Assembly: GCA_021795355.1 (NCBI GenBank)
Contig: JAJYPL010000010.1
Location: 1-42,377, forward strand
Reading direction: 5' to 3'
Source: a bacterium
GTDB lineage: Bacteria > SZUA-79 > Acidulodesulfobacterales > Acidulodesulfobacteraceae
DNA length: 42,377 nt
Shown here piece after piece: positions 27,533 to 34,925 of this stretch. The notes below the pieces were generated by a model. The model had not been told where the DNA came from. It searched no databases and worked only from the letters and a program-made list of their open reading frames with translations. The position numbers and the translations under genes are program-made. The first letter of the stretch is position 1. Each line of letters opens with the position of its first letter.

Positions 27533-28255
27533 ATGAAAAATATTAAAAATGAAATAGCTATATATCAGTCGGAAAGCGGGGCAATCGAATTAAGGGGCGA
27601 TTGGCAAAATGAAACTATATGGGCAACGCAAGCTCAGATTGCAAATTTATTTAAATTAGATAGGACAGCAATAACTAAACATATAAAAAATATAATTAAA
27701 TTTGGTGAAATTGATGAAAAAAGCAATGTGCAAAAAATGCACATTGCAAATTCTGATAAGCCTGTCGCTTTTTATTCTTTAGATATAATTTTGGCTATTG
27801 GCTACAGAGTAAATTCCAAAACAGCCATTAAATTTCGCAGGTGGGCGTCCGAAGTTTTAAAACAGCATATTTTTAAAGGTTTTACAGTCAACAAAGAACG
27901 TATTGCGTCAAATTATAAACTATTCTTAAAAGCGTTAGACGATGTAAAAGCTCTTTTGCCGGAAAGCAGTAAGACAAATACGGTAAATATCTTAGAACTC
28001 GTATCTATTTTTGCAGATACATGGTTTTCTTTAAATGCCTATGATGCAGAAGAATTACCAAAGTCAGCCCAATTTTTGTTTTATCAGTTTATAAATTTTT
28101 TTCATTTTTTAAGATACAACAAATATACGCTTAAACAGGCCTTTCTTTACCGGTTTTATGACCGGCTTGTAAGATTCAAGGTCGGCTACTATATCTTCAG
28201 GCTCCCCCTTTTTATCTTTATTTCTTTTTTTCTTTCCAACCGTAAAACGTCTTAA
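27533..28255 (+). CDS. RhuM-family protein, C-terminally truncated
   Basis: The first about 180 residues match the RhuM (virulence-associated) family: EIAIYQSESGAIELRG, NETIWATQAQIANLF, TAITKHIKNI and SLDIILAIGYRVNSKTAIKFRRWASEVLKQHIFKGF. In many relatives this part is followed by a longer C-terminal region, in some a Fic/Doc domain. Here it stops at about 28070 (EELPKSA), and the last 60 residues are read through foreign DNA: bases 28114-28198 are an antisense copy of the 3' end of the gene at 29882-30301. So the ORF is open but the native C-terminus has been replaced. RhuM genes often sit inside type I RM loci, as here. Function is unknown and this copy is probably inactive. Confidence 0.7.
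   Translation: MKNIKNEIAIYQSESGAIELRGDWQNETIWATQAQIANLFKLDRTAITKHIKNIIKFGEIDEKSNVQKMHIANSDKPVAFYSLDIILAIGYRVNSKTAIKFRRWASEVLKQHIFKGFTVNKERIASNYKLFLKALDDVKALLPESSKTNTVNILELVSIFADTWFSLNAYDAEELPKSAQFLFYQFINFFHFLRYNKYTLKQAFLYRFYDRLVRFKVGYYIFRLPLFIFISFFLSNRKTS
28114..28198 (-). pseudogene. Duplicated 3' fragment of the unknown gene at 29882-30301
   Basis: This stretch aligns with 29884-29965 with five substitutions and one 3-base gap, so the reading frame is kept. On the minus strand it encodes EDIVADLESYKPVIKPVKKG followed by LFKRIFVVS and a stop, against EDIADLESYKPVIKPAKKG and LFKRIFVV in the intact gene. Upstream of it the frame continues for about 35 residues of unrelated lysine-rich sequence without a start codon. 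It is a remnant produced by duplication or by loss of a second paralogue. Confidence 0.7.
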
Positions 28256-28314
28256 ATCCTTTAAAAAGCTCAAATTATTTAAGCTCAAATTTATATTTTA
28301 AAAGCGGCTTTTAT

Positions 28315-29349
28315 TCATAAACCTGCATTTCTCGCTCTTTTAATCATTTTTTCTATTTCGGGATTTACGTTAATTGTATTTAATTCAATATCAGGATGAT
28401 TTTTTGTAAATACTCTGAATATCTCATCAGCAAAAGCTTGTCCTATATAATCCACGTTTCTAAAATCGAATATAACTATCTTAAAAAGCTCCACCCGCGC
28501 AAGGACTCTTTTGGCTTGGGAACGGGAAATCAGTTTATCGTTTCCGTATTGGGCTAATTTTACAGGAATTACCGTTTTGTTAAAACCATAATCGGTTTTG
28601 GACGTGAATTGGTCGAAAACACTTTTCGTAGTACGTGCCTTATGGTTATTTAACTCCATCCATACGGCAGTTCCTGTAGAAAATTTATCGTTTTCCAGAA
28701 TCCAATCTCTGTCGTCTCCAAACTTATGACTAAAAAAAACACCTCCTGAGAGAATATCAAATGAATCGAACATGCGGGACGTAAAAAAAATACCTTTTCC
28801 CGTGTGATTTTTAGGATCCGTAGTAAGCTTTCCCTTATGTAATTCAAAAATGGCATGTCGTTCATCGATAAGATTTAATTCCGTTTTAATTTTATTAAAA
28901 ATGCCTACCCCGTTATCAATCAGTAACATTTCCGTATTAACCGCATTTTTTTTTATTACTATTAAAATTTCGGAACCGCCGGAATGATCTATCGCATTGT
29001 TAAACATTTCCGTAAATCCATAGTGCCAAATATCTAAAACATTATCCGGCAACGAAGAAACGACAGGGCGGATAGAATTAGTCCACACCAAATCCTCGGC
29101 CAGATCCGCAGTTATTTTAAAACTTTCCCGCCATTCCGACAAAGCCGCAAGTTTATAAGTTCTGCCTTGAGTTTTTCCCGACTTTGCCAATACCTGCTCA
29201 AAGCACAGTTTTTGCAGATATTTATTAACTCCCTGTCTGGTAATTCCGAAATGTTCGGCAGTTATTTTAGTGATGTCATTCGGATGCTTTTCGACATGTT
29301 CAAGGATATAACGCCTGATATCCTCTCCTTTCCTGCTTACCTTGGTCAT
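28315..29349 (-). CDS. HTH - GHKL ATPase - DUF4325 (STAS-like) regulatory protein
   Basis: A 344-residue cytosolic protein with three parts. Residues about 10-66 form a winged helix (ITAEHFGITRQGVNKYLQKL). Residues about 105-235 are a GHKL/histidine-kinase-type ATP-binding domain, with the N box EMFNNAIDHS (114-123), DNGVGIF (145-151) and GKGIFF (184-189). Residues about 265-340 match the DUF4325 STAS-like domain (FKIVIFDFRNVDYIGQAFADEIFRVF). No phospho-acceptor histidine domain is visible, so anti-sigma-like or ATP-gated switching is more likely than classic phosphorelay. AGGGAG precedes the ATG. It is a lone gene on the minus strand within the accessory block; its target is unknown. Confidence 0.8.
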   Translation of the reverse strand: MTKVSRKGEDIRRYILEHVEKHPNDITKITAEHFGITRQGVNKYLQKLCFEQVLAKSGKTQGRTYKLAALSEWRESFKITADLAEDLVWTNSIRPVVSSLPDNVLDIWHYGFTEMFNNAIDHSGGSEILIVIKKNAVNTEMLLIDNGVGIFNKIKTELNLIDERHAIFELHKGKLTTDPKNHTGKGIFFTSRMFDSFDILSGGVFFSHKFGDDRDWILENDKFSTGTAVWMELNNHKARTTKSVFDQFTSKTDYGFNKTVIPVKLAQYGNDKLISRSQAKRVLARVELFKIVIFDFRNVDYIGQAFADEIFRVFTKNHPDIELNTINVNPEIEKMIKRARNAGL

Positions 29350-29386
29350 TGAAACTCCCTTTATTTATTTATCAACATTAATCTAT

Positions 29387-29623
29387 AATTTGCCGATAGA
29401 AACCGTTAAAATGGCTTTAAAGTTATATGAACACTGTGAATTCCCGCTTTCGCGATATTTCCGTCCGCGTTTATCAAAGCATGTCTTTGATGCAGACGGA
29501 AATGGACACCCGTTGGGAGCAAAGCTAAATTCCTTGATTGTCATTCCCGCGTAAGCGGGTAAGGTTTAAAGCCGTCAGTATTTAGAAGGCTCATCCAGAA
29601 TTAAAATTCTCTATCGGCAAATT
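29387..29623. mobile_element. 237-bp non-coding element with inverted ends and nested hairpins (MITE-like)
   Basis: The ends AATTTGCCGATAGA (29387-29400) and TCTATCGGCAAATT (29610-29623) are perfect 14-bp inverted copies, and weak similarity continues outward. Inside are a second pair GGCTTTAAA/TTTAAAGCC (29413-29421, 29565-29573), a long hairpin at 29457-29503 (ATTTCCGTCCGC with GCAGACGGAAAT, one mismatch) and a small GC hairpin CCCGC-GTAA-GCGGG at 29546-29559. The unit has no coding capacity. Nesting around a common centre suggests a palindromic non-autonomous element. No target duplication could be confirmed by eye. Confidence 0.6.
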
Positions 29624-29661
29624 TGAGTTAATCATTGAGATTGACAACTTATATATGTATT

Positions 29662-29703
29662 ATTGTCAACTAAAATAAATTAATTGTCAACTAAAATTAA
29701 ATT
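29662..29703. repeat. Two tandem 21-bp copies
   Basis: ATTGTCAACTAAAATAAATTA at 29662-29682 is followed at once by a second copy at 29683-29703 with a single base difference. TTGACAA at 29641-29647 faces TTGTCAA in the first copy as an inverted pair. This could be a regulator-binding array, or a slippage product; nothing else decides between them. Together with the inverted-end element and the hsdM fragment it occupies the 532-bp gap between the two flanking genes. Confidence 0.55.
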
Positions 29704-29740
29704 AAAGGTTTAATTAAAGTGGCAGATATATTTATTATTA

Positions 29741-29800
29741 GAGTTCCAACACTTCTAACGAAGGAGAAATGGGCGTTATGCTCAAGGGAAGACGCAGATA
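29741..29800 (+). pseudogene. hsdM fragment with internal deletion
   Basis: Bases 29741-29770 match hsdM 26992-27021 at 29 of 30 positions (SSNTSNEGE). The next bases jump in frame to the sequence that lies about 170 bp further on in hsdM (27188 onward, MGVML then RR), ending with a stop after [19 protein letters not shown]. The junction falls in GAAAT, present at both sites. It is the scar of a second, diverged hsdM copy. The 80 bases after it (to 29880) have an open frame but no recognisable family. Confidence 0.7.
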
Positions 29801-29881
29801 ATTTACCAAGGTTTTGTCTTCGATAAATATTTAGAATTGTTTGAAAAACCCGTTTGTTTGAACAAGCAGAATATTTCATAT

Positions 29882-30301
29882 TTATACAACAAATATACGC
29901 TTAAACAGTCCTTTCTTTGCAGGTTTTATTACGGGCTTGTAAGATTCAAGGTCGGCTATATCTTCGGATTTTTCCTTTGAGACGATAATCCATGGCGGGG
30001 GCGTAGTTAAAGAACAGCCGCCGCCGGACATTCTCGGATGGTAAATTTTTATTATAGAAGGCTCGTCTTTGGTGTGGACGTAAAACCATCCGCAAATCTT
30101 ATCCAGATTTTTTATTTCGTCCATCCTTTCCTTTAAAAATCCGGCTGCAGTTTCTGCGTCCATTTCGCCCCTTTCGTCGTCGGCTTGCGTATAGACGTAA
30201 TGCCATTGCGAGCCGGAATTTTTTACATCTTCGATTAGCTTTTCCACGTTCTCCCACTGCAAAAGACCCGAAAAAGCGACGGTATCGGCTTTATAAGGCA
30301 T
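29882..30301 (-). CDS. Conserved-looking hypothetical protein, unknown function
   Basis: I do not recognise this 139-residue protein. It is soluble, with no signal or membrane helix, and acidic in the first two thirds. Notable are the aromatic stretch SQWHYVYTQADDERGEMDAE, the GWFYVHTKDEPSIIKIYHPRMSGGGCSLTTPPPW segment (short form RMSGGGCSLTTPPPW) and a basic tail KPAKKGLFKRIFVV. AGGAGAG is well placed before the ATG, which supports a real gene. Its 3' end is duplicated at 28114-28198, so at least two related copies existed here. Confidence 0.6.
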   Translation of the reverse strand: MPYKADTVAFSGLLQWENVEKLIEDVKNSGSQWHYVYTQADDERGEMDAETAAGFLKERMDEIKNLDKICGWFYVHTKDEPSIIKIYHPRMSGGGCSLTTPPPWIIVSKEKSEDIADLESYKPVIKPAKKGLFKRIFVV

Positions 30302-30520
30302 AATTCTCTCTCCTTTTTATTTTTCAGTTTTTAGGGAATTAAATAAATGCTAATTATTTCAAATAATTCCAATATTTTTCTATACTAAAATCTATACTAA
30401 AAATTATAACACAAATTCAAATATAAAAATTTTTTTATATGATATAATTATAATAAAATTAGAACTTATTTAGCAATTATAAATATAAAATAAATATAAA
30501 ATTCGATTAAAAAATAAATA

Positions 30521-31432
30521 ATGAAGATAATGAAAAAAATTAATTTTTTAAAAAAAATAGACGCGTGGCAGTTGGGAATATTCGTCGTAGTAATAAGTTT
30601 ATTTTCGGTAATACTGTCTTTAATTCTTTTGTTCTTGGATTATAAGCATCCTAATTTATGGGAGGCGCGCGGCGAAGTCAGCGCTTCGCTAACTTCTTCC
30701 CTAGCGGTACTTGCCGCCGTTATAGCGATATTTATAGGTTTAAGGGTGCAGTCGAGCGAGCACAAAGCGACGGAAGACATAAAAACCGATTTAATTGAAA
30801 TTAACGGGCTGCTTAATAACTTGATTTCTATTTTTACGGTTATTAAAGCCAATTATAATTCCGAAGCGAAAATTATAAAAAGCTTAGACCTTTTGCCGCT
30901 TAAAGATACTTTAAACAGATTTTTGATTTCTTCGACGTATTTCGGCCTGACTTATTATTTTTATATTAATCAGGAAAAAACGAAATATTTTTTCAGGGTT
31001 TTCGCTCTGGATTTAACCTATATACAATTTTTTTTGAGTATGCAGGGCGAAGGCAGAGATATCAGCAAGATAACTATTCCGGAACATGCGATTGCCGAGG
31101 TGCGCACGGCTTTGAGCGGGCTTAAAGAAAAAGATGTCGAAGAAATAGCGTCTTATATGTCGTCGTCTTTAATAAAATTAATCGAAAAAAACAACGAGAT
31201 AATGAACGAAAACCCGTTAATAAAATTATTTCAGGAATTAATGGAAGAAAAAGATTCCGATAACATTTTTTCGGTAGATTTGGCAAAAGCGGAAAAACTT
31301 ATATCCGGTATAAACAACATCGAACTGAAAAATAATCTGACGGAGATTTTAGATAAAGCAAAAAATAACGACAACGAGTCGAAAATGCTTTTAAGCACGG
31401 TTATAGAAAAATTTTCTCTTTATAATAAATAA
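30521..31432 (+). CDS. Hypothetical two-TM membrane protein
   Basis: A 303-residue protein I cannot assign. Two membrane helices lie near the N-terminus (about residues 17-40, LGIFVVVISLFSVILSLILL, and 60-80, SLAVLAAVIAIFIGL), followed by a long, mostly helical, charged cytosolic part with repeated NN and KAEKLISGI-type segments. There is a second in-frame ATG 9 bases on, and neither has a clear ribosome site. The 219 bp upstream are very AT-rich with no other feature. It is followed after 16 bp by the glucan phosphorylase, which may share its transcript. Confidence 0.65.
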   Translation: MKIMKKINFLKKIDAWQLGIFVVVISLFSVILSLILLFLDYKHPNLWEARGEVSASLTSSLAVLAAVIAIFIGLRVQSSEHKATEDIKTDLIEINGLLNNLISIFTVIKANYNSEAKIIKSLDLLPLKDTLNRFLISSTYFGLTYYFYINQEKTKYFFRVFALDLTYIQFFLSMQGEGRDISKITIPEHAIAEVRTALSGLKEKDVEEIASYMSSSLIKLIEKNNEIMNENPLIKLFQELMEEKDSDNIFSVDLAKAEKLISGINNIELKNNLTEILDKAKNNDNESKMLLSTVIEKFSLYNK

Positions 31433-31448
31433 TAATCGGGAGAGAACA

Positions 31449-33953
31449 ATGGCGCAGGATTTTTCCTCAAGAGTTTTGCCTTCAGACTTTGAATTTTTAT
31501 CCGAATTATTTTTTGACCTCAGATGGACGTATAACCATAAAGCTGATGAAATTTTTAAAGCGCTGGACCCTTATTTATGGGATTTAACCCATAATCCTTA
31601 CCCTGTAATTCAAACCGTTCCGTTAGACTATTTAAACCGCCTTAAAGAAGGGCGGGAATTTTTGTCAAGCCTTAGCGGAATAAAAGAGGAATGGAAAAAA
31701 TTAGATAATTTTCCTAAATGGTTTGATAAAAAATATCCGGATAATAAAATAAAAAATATAGCCTATTTCAGCATGGAATTCGGATTAGACGAATCACTGC
31801 CTCTTTATGCGGGCGGACTCGGAATTCTGGCAGGAGATTTTTTAAAGACAGCCGAGGATATGGGAGTTCCGGTTATAGGCATTGGTCTGTTATACCAGAA
31901 AGGTTATTTTCATCAAATAGTTGACAGCTACGGAATGCAGAATGAAGTATATCCTTATAACGACCCCCATACTTTGCCGATTGCTCCTCTTAGGGACGAA
32001 TCCGGAGAATGGATAAGAATCGTAGTGGATTTGCCGGAAAGAACCGTTACTTTGAGAGTTTGGTACGCTAAAATAGGAAAAACCAGATTATTTTTTTTGG
32101 ATTCCAATATTCTTTTAAATCTTCCTATCGATAGAGGAATAACCGGCGACCTTTACGAAGCGGGCAGGGAAGTCAGATTGCTTCAGGAGATGGTTTTAGG
32201 CATAGGCGGTTTTAAACTGCTTAAAACATTAAATATAGATTTTAATTTATGCCATTTAAACGAAGGCCACGCCGCTTTTGTAGTCTTAGAAAGAATATAC
32301 GACTGGATGAATACAAATAATTCCGGTAATTTTTATGAAGGACTTGTTTCGACTAGAGCGGGTAATATTTTTACCACCCATACCCCTATAGCAGCCGGAT
32401 TCGATTTATTTGACCCGTCGCTTATAAGGCATTACCTGTATTCTTATATTAGCCGCTGCAATATAAACGTTGAAGACTTTTTAAAATTAGGCAGAAAAAA
32501 TCCTAACGATGCAGCCGAACCGTTTAATATGGCTTATTTGGCAATCAGAGGATGCAATTACATAAATGCGGTGAGCGAAATTCATGAAAAAGTAAGCAAA
32601 AATTTATTTGCGGATTTATTTCCAAGATGGCCGGTAGATGAAATTCCCGTCGGCCATATTACAAACGGAATCCACACTCCCACATGGATTTCTGAAATAT
32701 CCGACGATTTTTGGACGAAATTTTCAAAAGAACTGTCCACCCATGAAAAATTTTCTCAAGAAAGTTCAAAATTTATTTTACAGGCATCAGATTCCGAAAT
32801 ATGGGAATTTAAAATGAAGAACAAGCTTTATATGATAGACGAGATTCAAAAACATATGAATAAAATGCAGGTATGTTGTAATTTGACCAAAAAACGGTTA
32901 TTTCTCGACCCTAACGCTATGTATATAGGCATAGCCCGAAGGTTTGCGGAGTATAAAAGGCTGAACCTGCTGCTGTTTGATAAAAACAGGTTAAAAGGCA
33001 TTCTCTCCGACAATGATTATCCGGTAATTATATTGATAGGAGGAAAGGCTCATCCAAGCGATAATAACGGAAAAGAATATATTCAAGAATGGATAGAATT
33101 CGCTTCGGATATGCAGGTTAGCGATAAAGTATATTTTTTGCTCGATTACGATATGGATATTGCCCAAAAACTGACTGGCGGTATAGACGTCTGGCTTAAC
33201 TGTATGAGAAGGCCGCTGGAAGCAAGCGGTACAAGCGGAATGAAGATTCTTTCGAACGGGGGTTTGAATTGTTCTATATTAGACGGCTGGTGGGGTGAAG
33301 CGTACAACGATAACGTCGGGTGGAAAATAGGCGAACAATCTGAAGCAGTGCAGTATTTTAACGATGACGCGGCCGATGCCGAATCCCTTTACGGCGTACT
33401 GGAGAAAAATATTATACCCGAATTTTTTAACAGGGATAAAAACGGCATACCTGTAAAATGGGTGCAAAAAATTAGGCAAAGCATGGCTGATTTAACCCCT
33501 GCTTTTTCTACTTACAGAATGATGAAAGAATATCTTGAGCAGGCCTATCTGCCTATGTCTGAAAATTATGAAAAAAGAAATGCCGATAACGGAAAATTAT
33601 CTAAAGAAATTGTAGAATGGGAAAACAAATTGAATTCTAACTGGGGAGGTATTCATTTTGCAGCGCCTATATTTGAAAAAACGAACGATACTTATAACGT
33701 GAAATGCACGGTATGGCTCGGAGCAATCGAACCTGAAGACGTGAAGGTTCAGATTTATAGAATTTTAAACGGAAAATCTTTTGCGGCGGATATGAAAATC
33801 TCTAAAATTATTAAAGGGGCCATAAACGGGTTTGTTTATGAATCTGACGTGCCTGCGTTAATTTCCGAAAGAGATTATGCTATAAGAGTTATTCCCAGCC
33901 ATCCCGATGCAGCTGCGCCGCTCGAATTTAACAGGATATTATGGCAAAAATAG
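31449..33953 (+). CDS. glgP: Alpha-glucan (glycogen/maltodextrin) phosphorylase
   Basis: PLP enzyme releasing glucose-1-phosphate from alpha-1,4-glucans. The 834-residue protein begins with the DUF3417 domain (FDLRWTYNHKADEIFKALDPYLWD) typical of the Thermotoga/archaeal-type phosphorylases. YFSMEFGLDESLPLYAGGLGILAGDFLK is the family opening of the catalytic domain (core EFGLDESLPLYAGGLG), with CHLNEGHAAF and TTHTPIAAGFD further on. The cofactor lysine is K599 in EASGTSGMKILSNGGL. GGGAGAG precedes the ATG at 31449. The 67-residue insertion of mammalian-type enzymes is absent. Glycogen synthesis genes are not in the window. Confidence 0.93.
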   Translation: MAQDFSSRVLPSDFEFLSELFFDLRWTYNHKADEIFKALDPYLWDLTHNPYPVIQTVPLDYLNRLKEGREFLSSLSGIKEEWKKLDNFPKWFDKKYPDNKIKNIAYFSMEFGLDESLPLYAGGLGILAGDFLKTAEDMGVPVIGIGLLYQKGYFHQIVDSYGMQNEVYPYNDPHTLPIAPLRDESGEWIRIVVDLPERTVTLRVWYAKIGKTRLFFLDSNILLNLPIDRGITGDLYEAGREVRLLQEMVLGIGGFKLLKTLNIDFNLCHLNEGHAAFVVLERIYDWMNTNNSGNFYEGLVSTRAGNIFTTHTPIAAGFDLFDPSLIRHYLYSYISRCNINVEDFLKLGRKNPNDAAEPFNMAYLAIRGCNYINAVSEIHEKVSKNLFADLFPRWPVDEIPVGHITNGIHTPTWISEISDDFWTKFSKELSTHEKFSQESSKFILQASDSEIWEFKMKNKLYMIDEIQKHMNKMQVCCNLTKKRLFLDPNAMYIGIARRFAEYKRLNLLLFDKNRLKGILSDNDYPVIILIGGKAHPSDNNGKEYIQEWIEFASDMQVSDKVYFLLDYDMDIAQKLTGGIDVWLNCMRRPLEASGTSGMKILSNGGLNCSILDGWWGEAYNDNVGWKIGEQSEAVQYFNDDAADAESLYGVLEKNIIPEFFNRDKNGIPVKWVQKIRQSMADLTPAFSTYRMMKEYLEQAYLPMSENYEKRNADNGKLSKEIVEWENKLNSNWGGIHFAAPIFEKTNDTYNVKCTVWLGAIEPEDVKVQIYRILNGKSFAADMKISKIIKGAINGFVYESDVPALISERDYAIRVIPSHPDAAAPLEFNRILWQK

Positions 33954-34019
33954 ATTATATCGGCTTTGGTTAAAAATGTTATATATTGCATACTATATAA
34001 ATTTTTTTTTATATTTTGC

Positions 34020-34048
34020 TTGACTATATAAAAAAAATTTTATATACT
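34020..34048 (+). promoter_or_regulatory. Sigma-70-type promoter of the metal-efflux operon
   Basis: TTGACT (34020-34025), a 17-base spacer and TATACT (34043-34048) form the best promoter match in the window. It lies about 115 bases before the Cys-rich gene, with the palindrome at 34075-34092 some 27 bases after the -10 element, a position where a bound repressor would block transcription. Confidence 0.55.
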
Positions 34049-34074
34049 TAAATTATATTATGATAGTATCTTTT

Positions 34075-34092
34075 TTAATCATGCATGATTAA
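34075..34092. promoter_or_regulatory. Perfect 18-bp palindrome, likely operator
   Basis: TTAATCATGCATGATTAA is a perfect palindrome located in the presumed leader of the efflux operon. ArsR-family repressors bind inverted repeats of this size, and an ArsR gene is second in the operon, so autoregulation through this site is likely. That assignment is inference. Confidence 0.5.
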
Positions 34093-34161
34093 ATAATTTT
34101 TGTTTAACGAAAAATTTATTATTTAATTTTTATTAAATTGAATGTAGAAAAGGAGGTATAA

Positions 34162-34512
34162 GTGTCCGGAAACAATATGAATTCCTGCGGATGCGGGTCG
34201 GGAAAAGCTAAAAAAACTACCCCCAGAGAAGCGGTGGTGGATATAAAAAATCTGGAAAACGGCGTGCTTGTTGAGTTAAACGCCGAAGAAGTTTCAAAGA
34301 GCGATATGGAAAAGAGCATAGAAAATTGCAATACCGGAAAATGCGACTGCCTGAATGATTCGCAGAAAGCCAGAATAAAATCTATTTCTTTAAAAGAAGG
34401 AGATTTTGGAAGTCTTTCCGTTGAAATTGAAGGCGATATCGACAAGGAAGAAATAAAACAGGCTATGGAAAAAGCGGCAAAAAACCAGAAAAAAGGTTCC
34501 TGCTGCTGCTAA
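34162..34512 (+). CDS. Small cysteine-rich protein, putative metal/metalloid binder
   Basis: A 116-residue, highly charged protein of no family I recognise. Its eight cysteines are clustered: C9 and C11 (SCGCGSGKAKK), C56, C61 and C63 (CNTGKCDC), and three at the extreme C-terminus (C114-C116, GSCCC). No signal peptide or membrane helix. The start is a GTG preceded by AAAGGAGG, 5 bases away. Cysteine pairs at both ends of a charged linker suggest soft-metal or arsenite binding, perhaps as a chaperone or buffer delivering metal to ArsR or the pump. It is the first gene of the arsR-tolC-hlyD-emrB cluster, 22 bp before arsR. Confidence 0.7.
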   Translation: MSGNNMNSCGCGSGKAKKTTPREAVVDIKNLENGVLVELNAEEVSKSDMEKSIENCNTGKCDCLNDSQKARIKSISLKEGDFGSLSVEIEGDIDKEEIKQAMEKAAKNQKKGSCCC

Positions 34513-34534
34513 ATAAATATAAATAAAACAAGCC

Positions 34535-34876
34535 ATGAAAGAAGCGTTAAAAATTTTAGGAAGCACAGAAGATTTTGAGTCTATAGATATATCTTCAGAT
34601 ATATCTATAGACGGTCTCAGGGATATTTTTTACGCTTTATCGGATAAGATTAGGCTTGAGATTATAAGCCTGTTAATCGATAACGGAGAAATGTGCGTCT
34701 GTAAATTTCAGGAAATTTTTAAAATATCCCAGCCTAATCTTTCTTTTCATCTCGGCATACTTAGAAAATCCGGTCTCGTTAAGACCAGAAGAAAAGGCAC
34801 ATGGATGAACTACAGCCTTAACGGCGAAAACGAAGTTCTTAAAAATTTGATTCCACTAATAAAAAAAGCGTTATAA
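34535..34876 (+). CDS. arsR: ArsR-family metalloregulator
   Basis: Winged-helix repressor of 113 residues. The helix ahead of the recognition helix carries CVC (GEMCVCKFQEIF), the As(III)/Sb(III) site of classical ArsR (consensus ELCVCDL), and the recognition region is ISQPNLSFHLGILRKSGLVKTRRKGTWMNYSL. An N-terminal extension of about 25 residues (LGSTEDFESIDISSDISIDG) precedes the usual start of the fold and is encoded by a large palindrome. Arsenite or antimonite release from the operator is the expected trigger. It lies between the Cys-rich gene and the efflux genes, and probably represses all of them. Confidence 0.88.
   Translation: MKEALKILGSTEDFESIDISSDISIDGLRDIFYALSDKIRLEIISLLIDNGEMCVCKFQEIFKISQPNLSFHLGILRKSGLVKTRRKGTWMNYSLNGENEVLKNLIPLIKKAL
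34579..34612. other. 34-bp near-perfect palindrome inside arsR coding sequence
   Basis: Arms 34579-34594 (GTCTATAGATATATCT) and 34597-34612 are exact inverted copies around a 2-base centre. It encodes residues of the N-terminal extension of ArsR (ESIDISSDISID). It could be an additional operator, an mRNA hairpin limiting arsR translation or message stability, or an insertion scar. The sequence itself does not choose. Confidence 0.7.
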
Positions 34877-34925
34877 TAATAAATAAAATATATAAAATGG
34901 AAACATACTCAGGCGATAAAATGAA

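Noticed and set aside
29662-29703. CRISPR-like array
   Set aside because: Only two head-to-tail copies with no spacers; no cas genes in the window.
29697-29879. 60-codon minus-strand ORF over the hsdM scar
   Set aside because: Shadow of the hsdM fragment read on the plus strand; no start signal and no recognisable family.
25973-30301. Hidden hsdS or hsdR in the accessory block
   Set aside because: No frame on either strand shows target-recognition repeats or a DEAD-box/PD-(D/E)xK nuclease signature.
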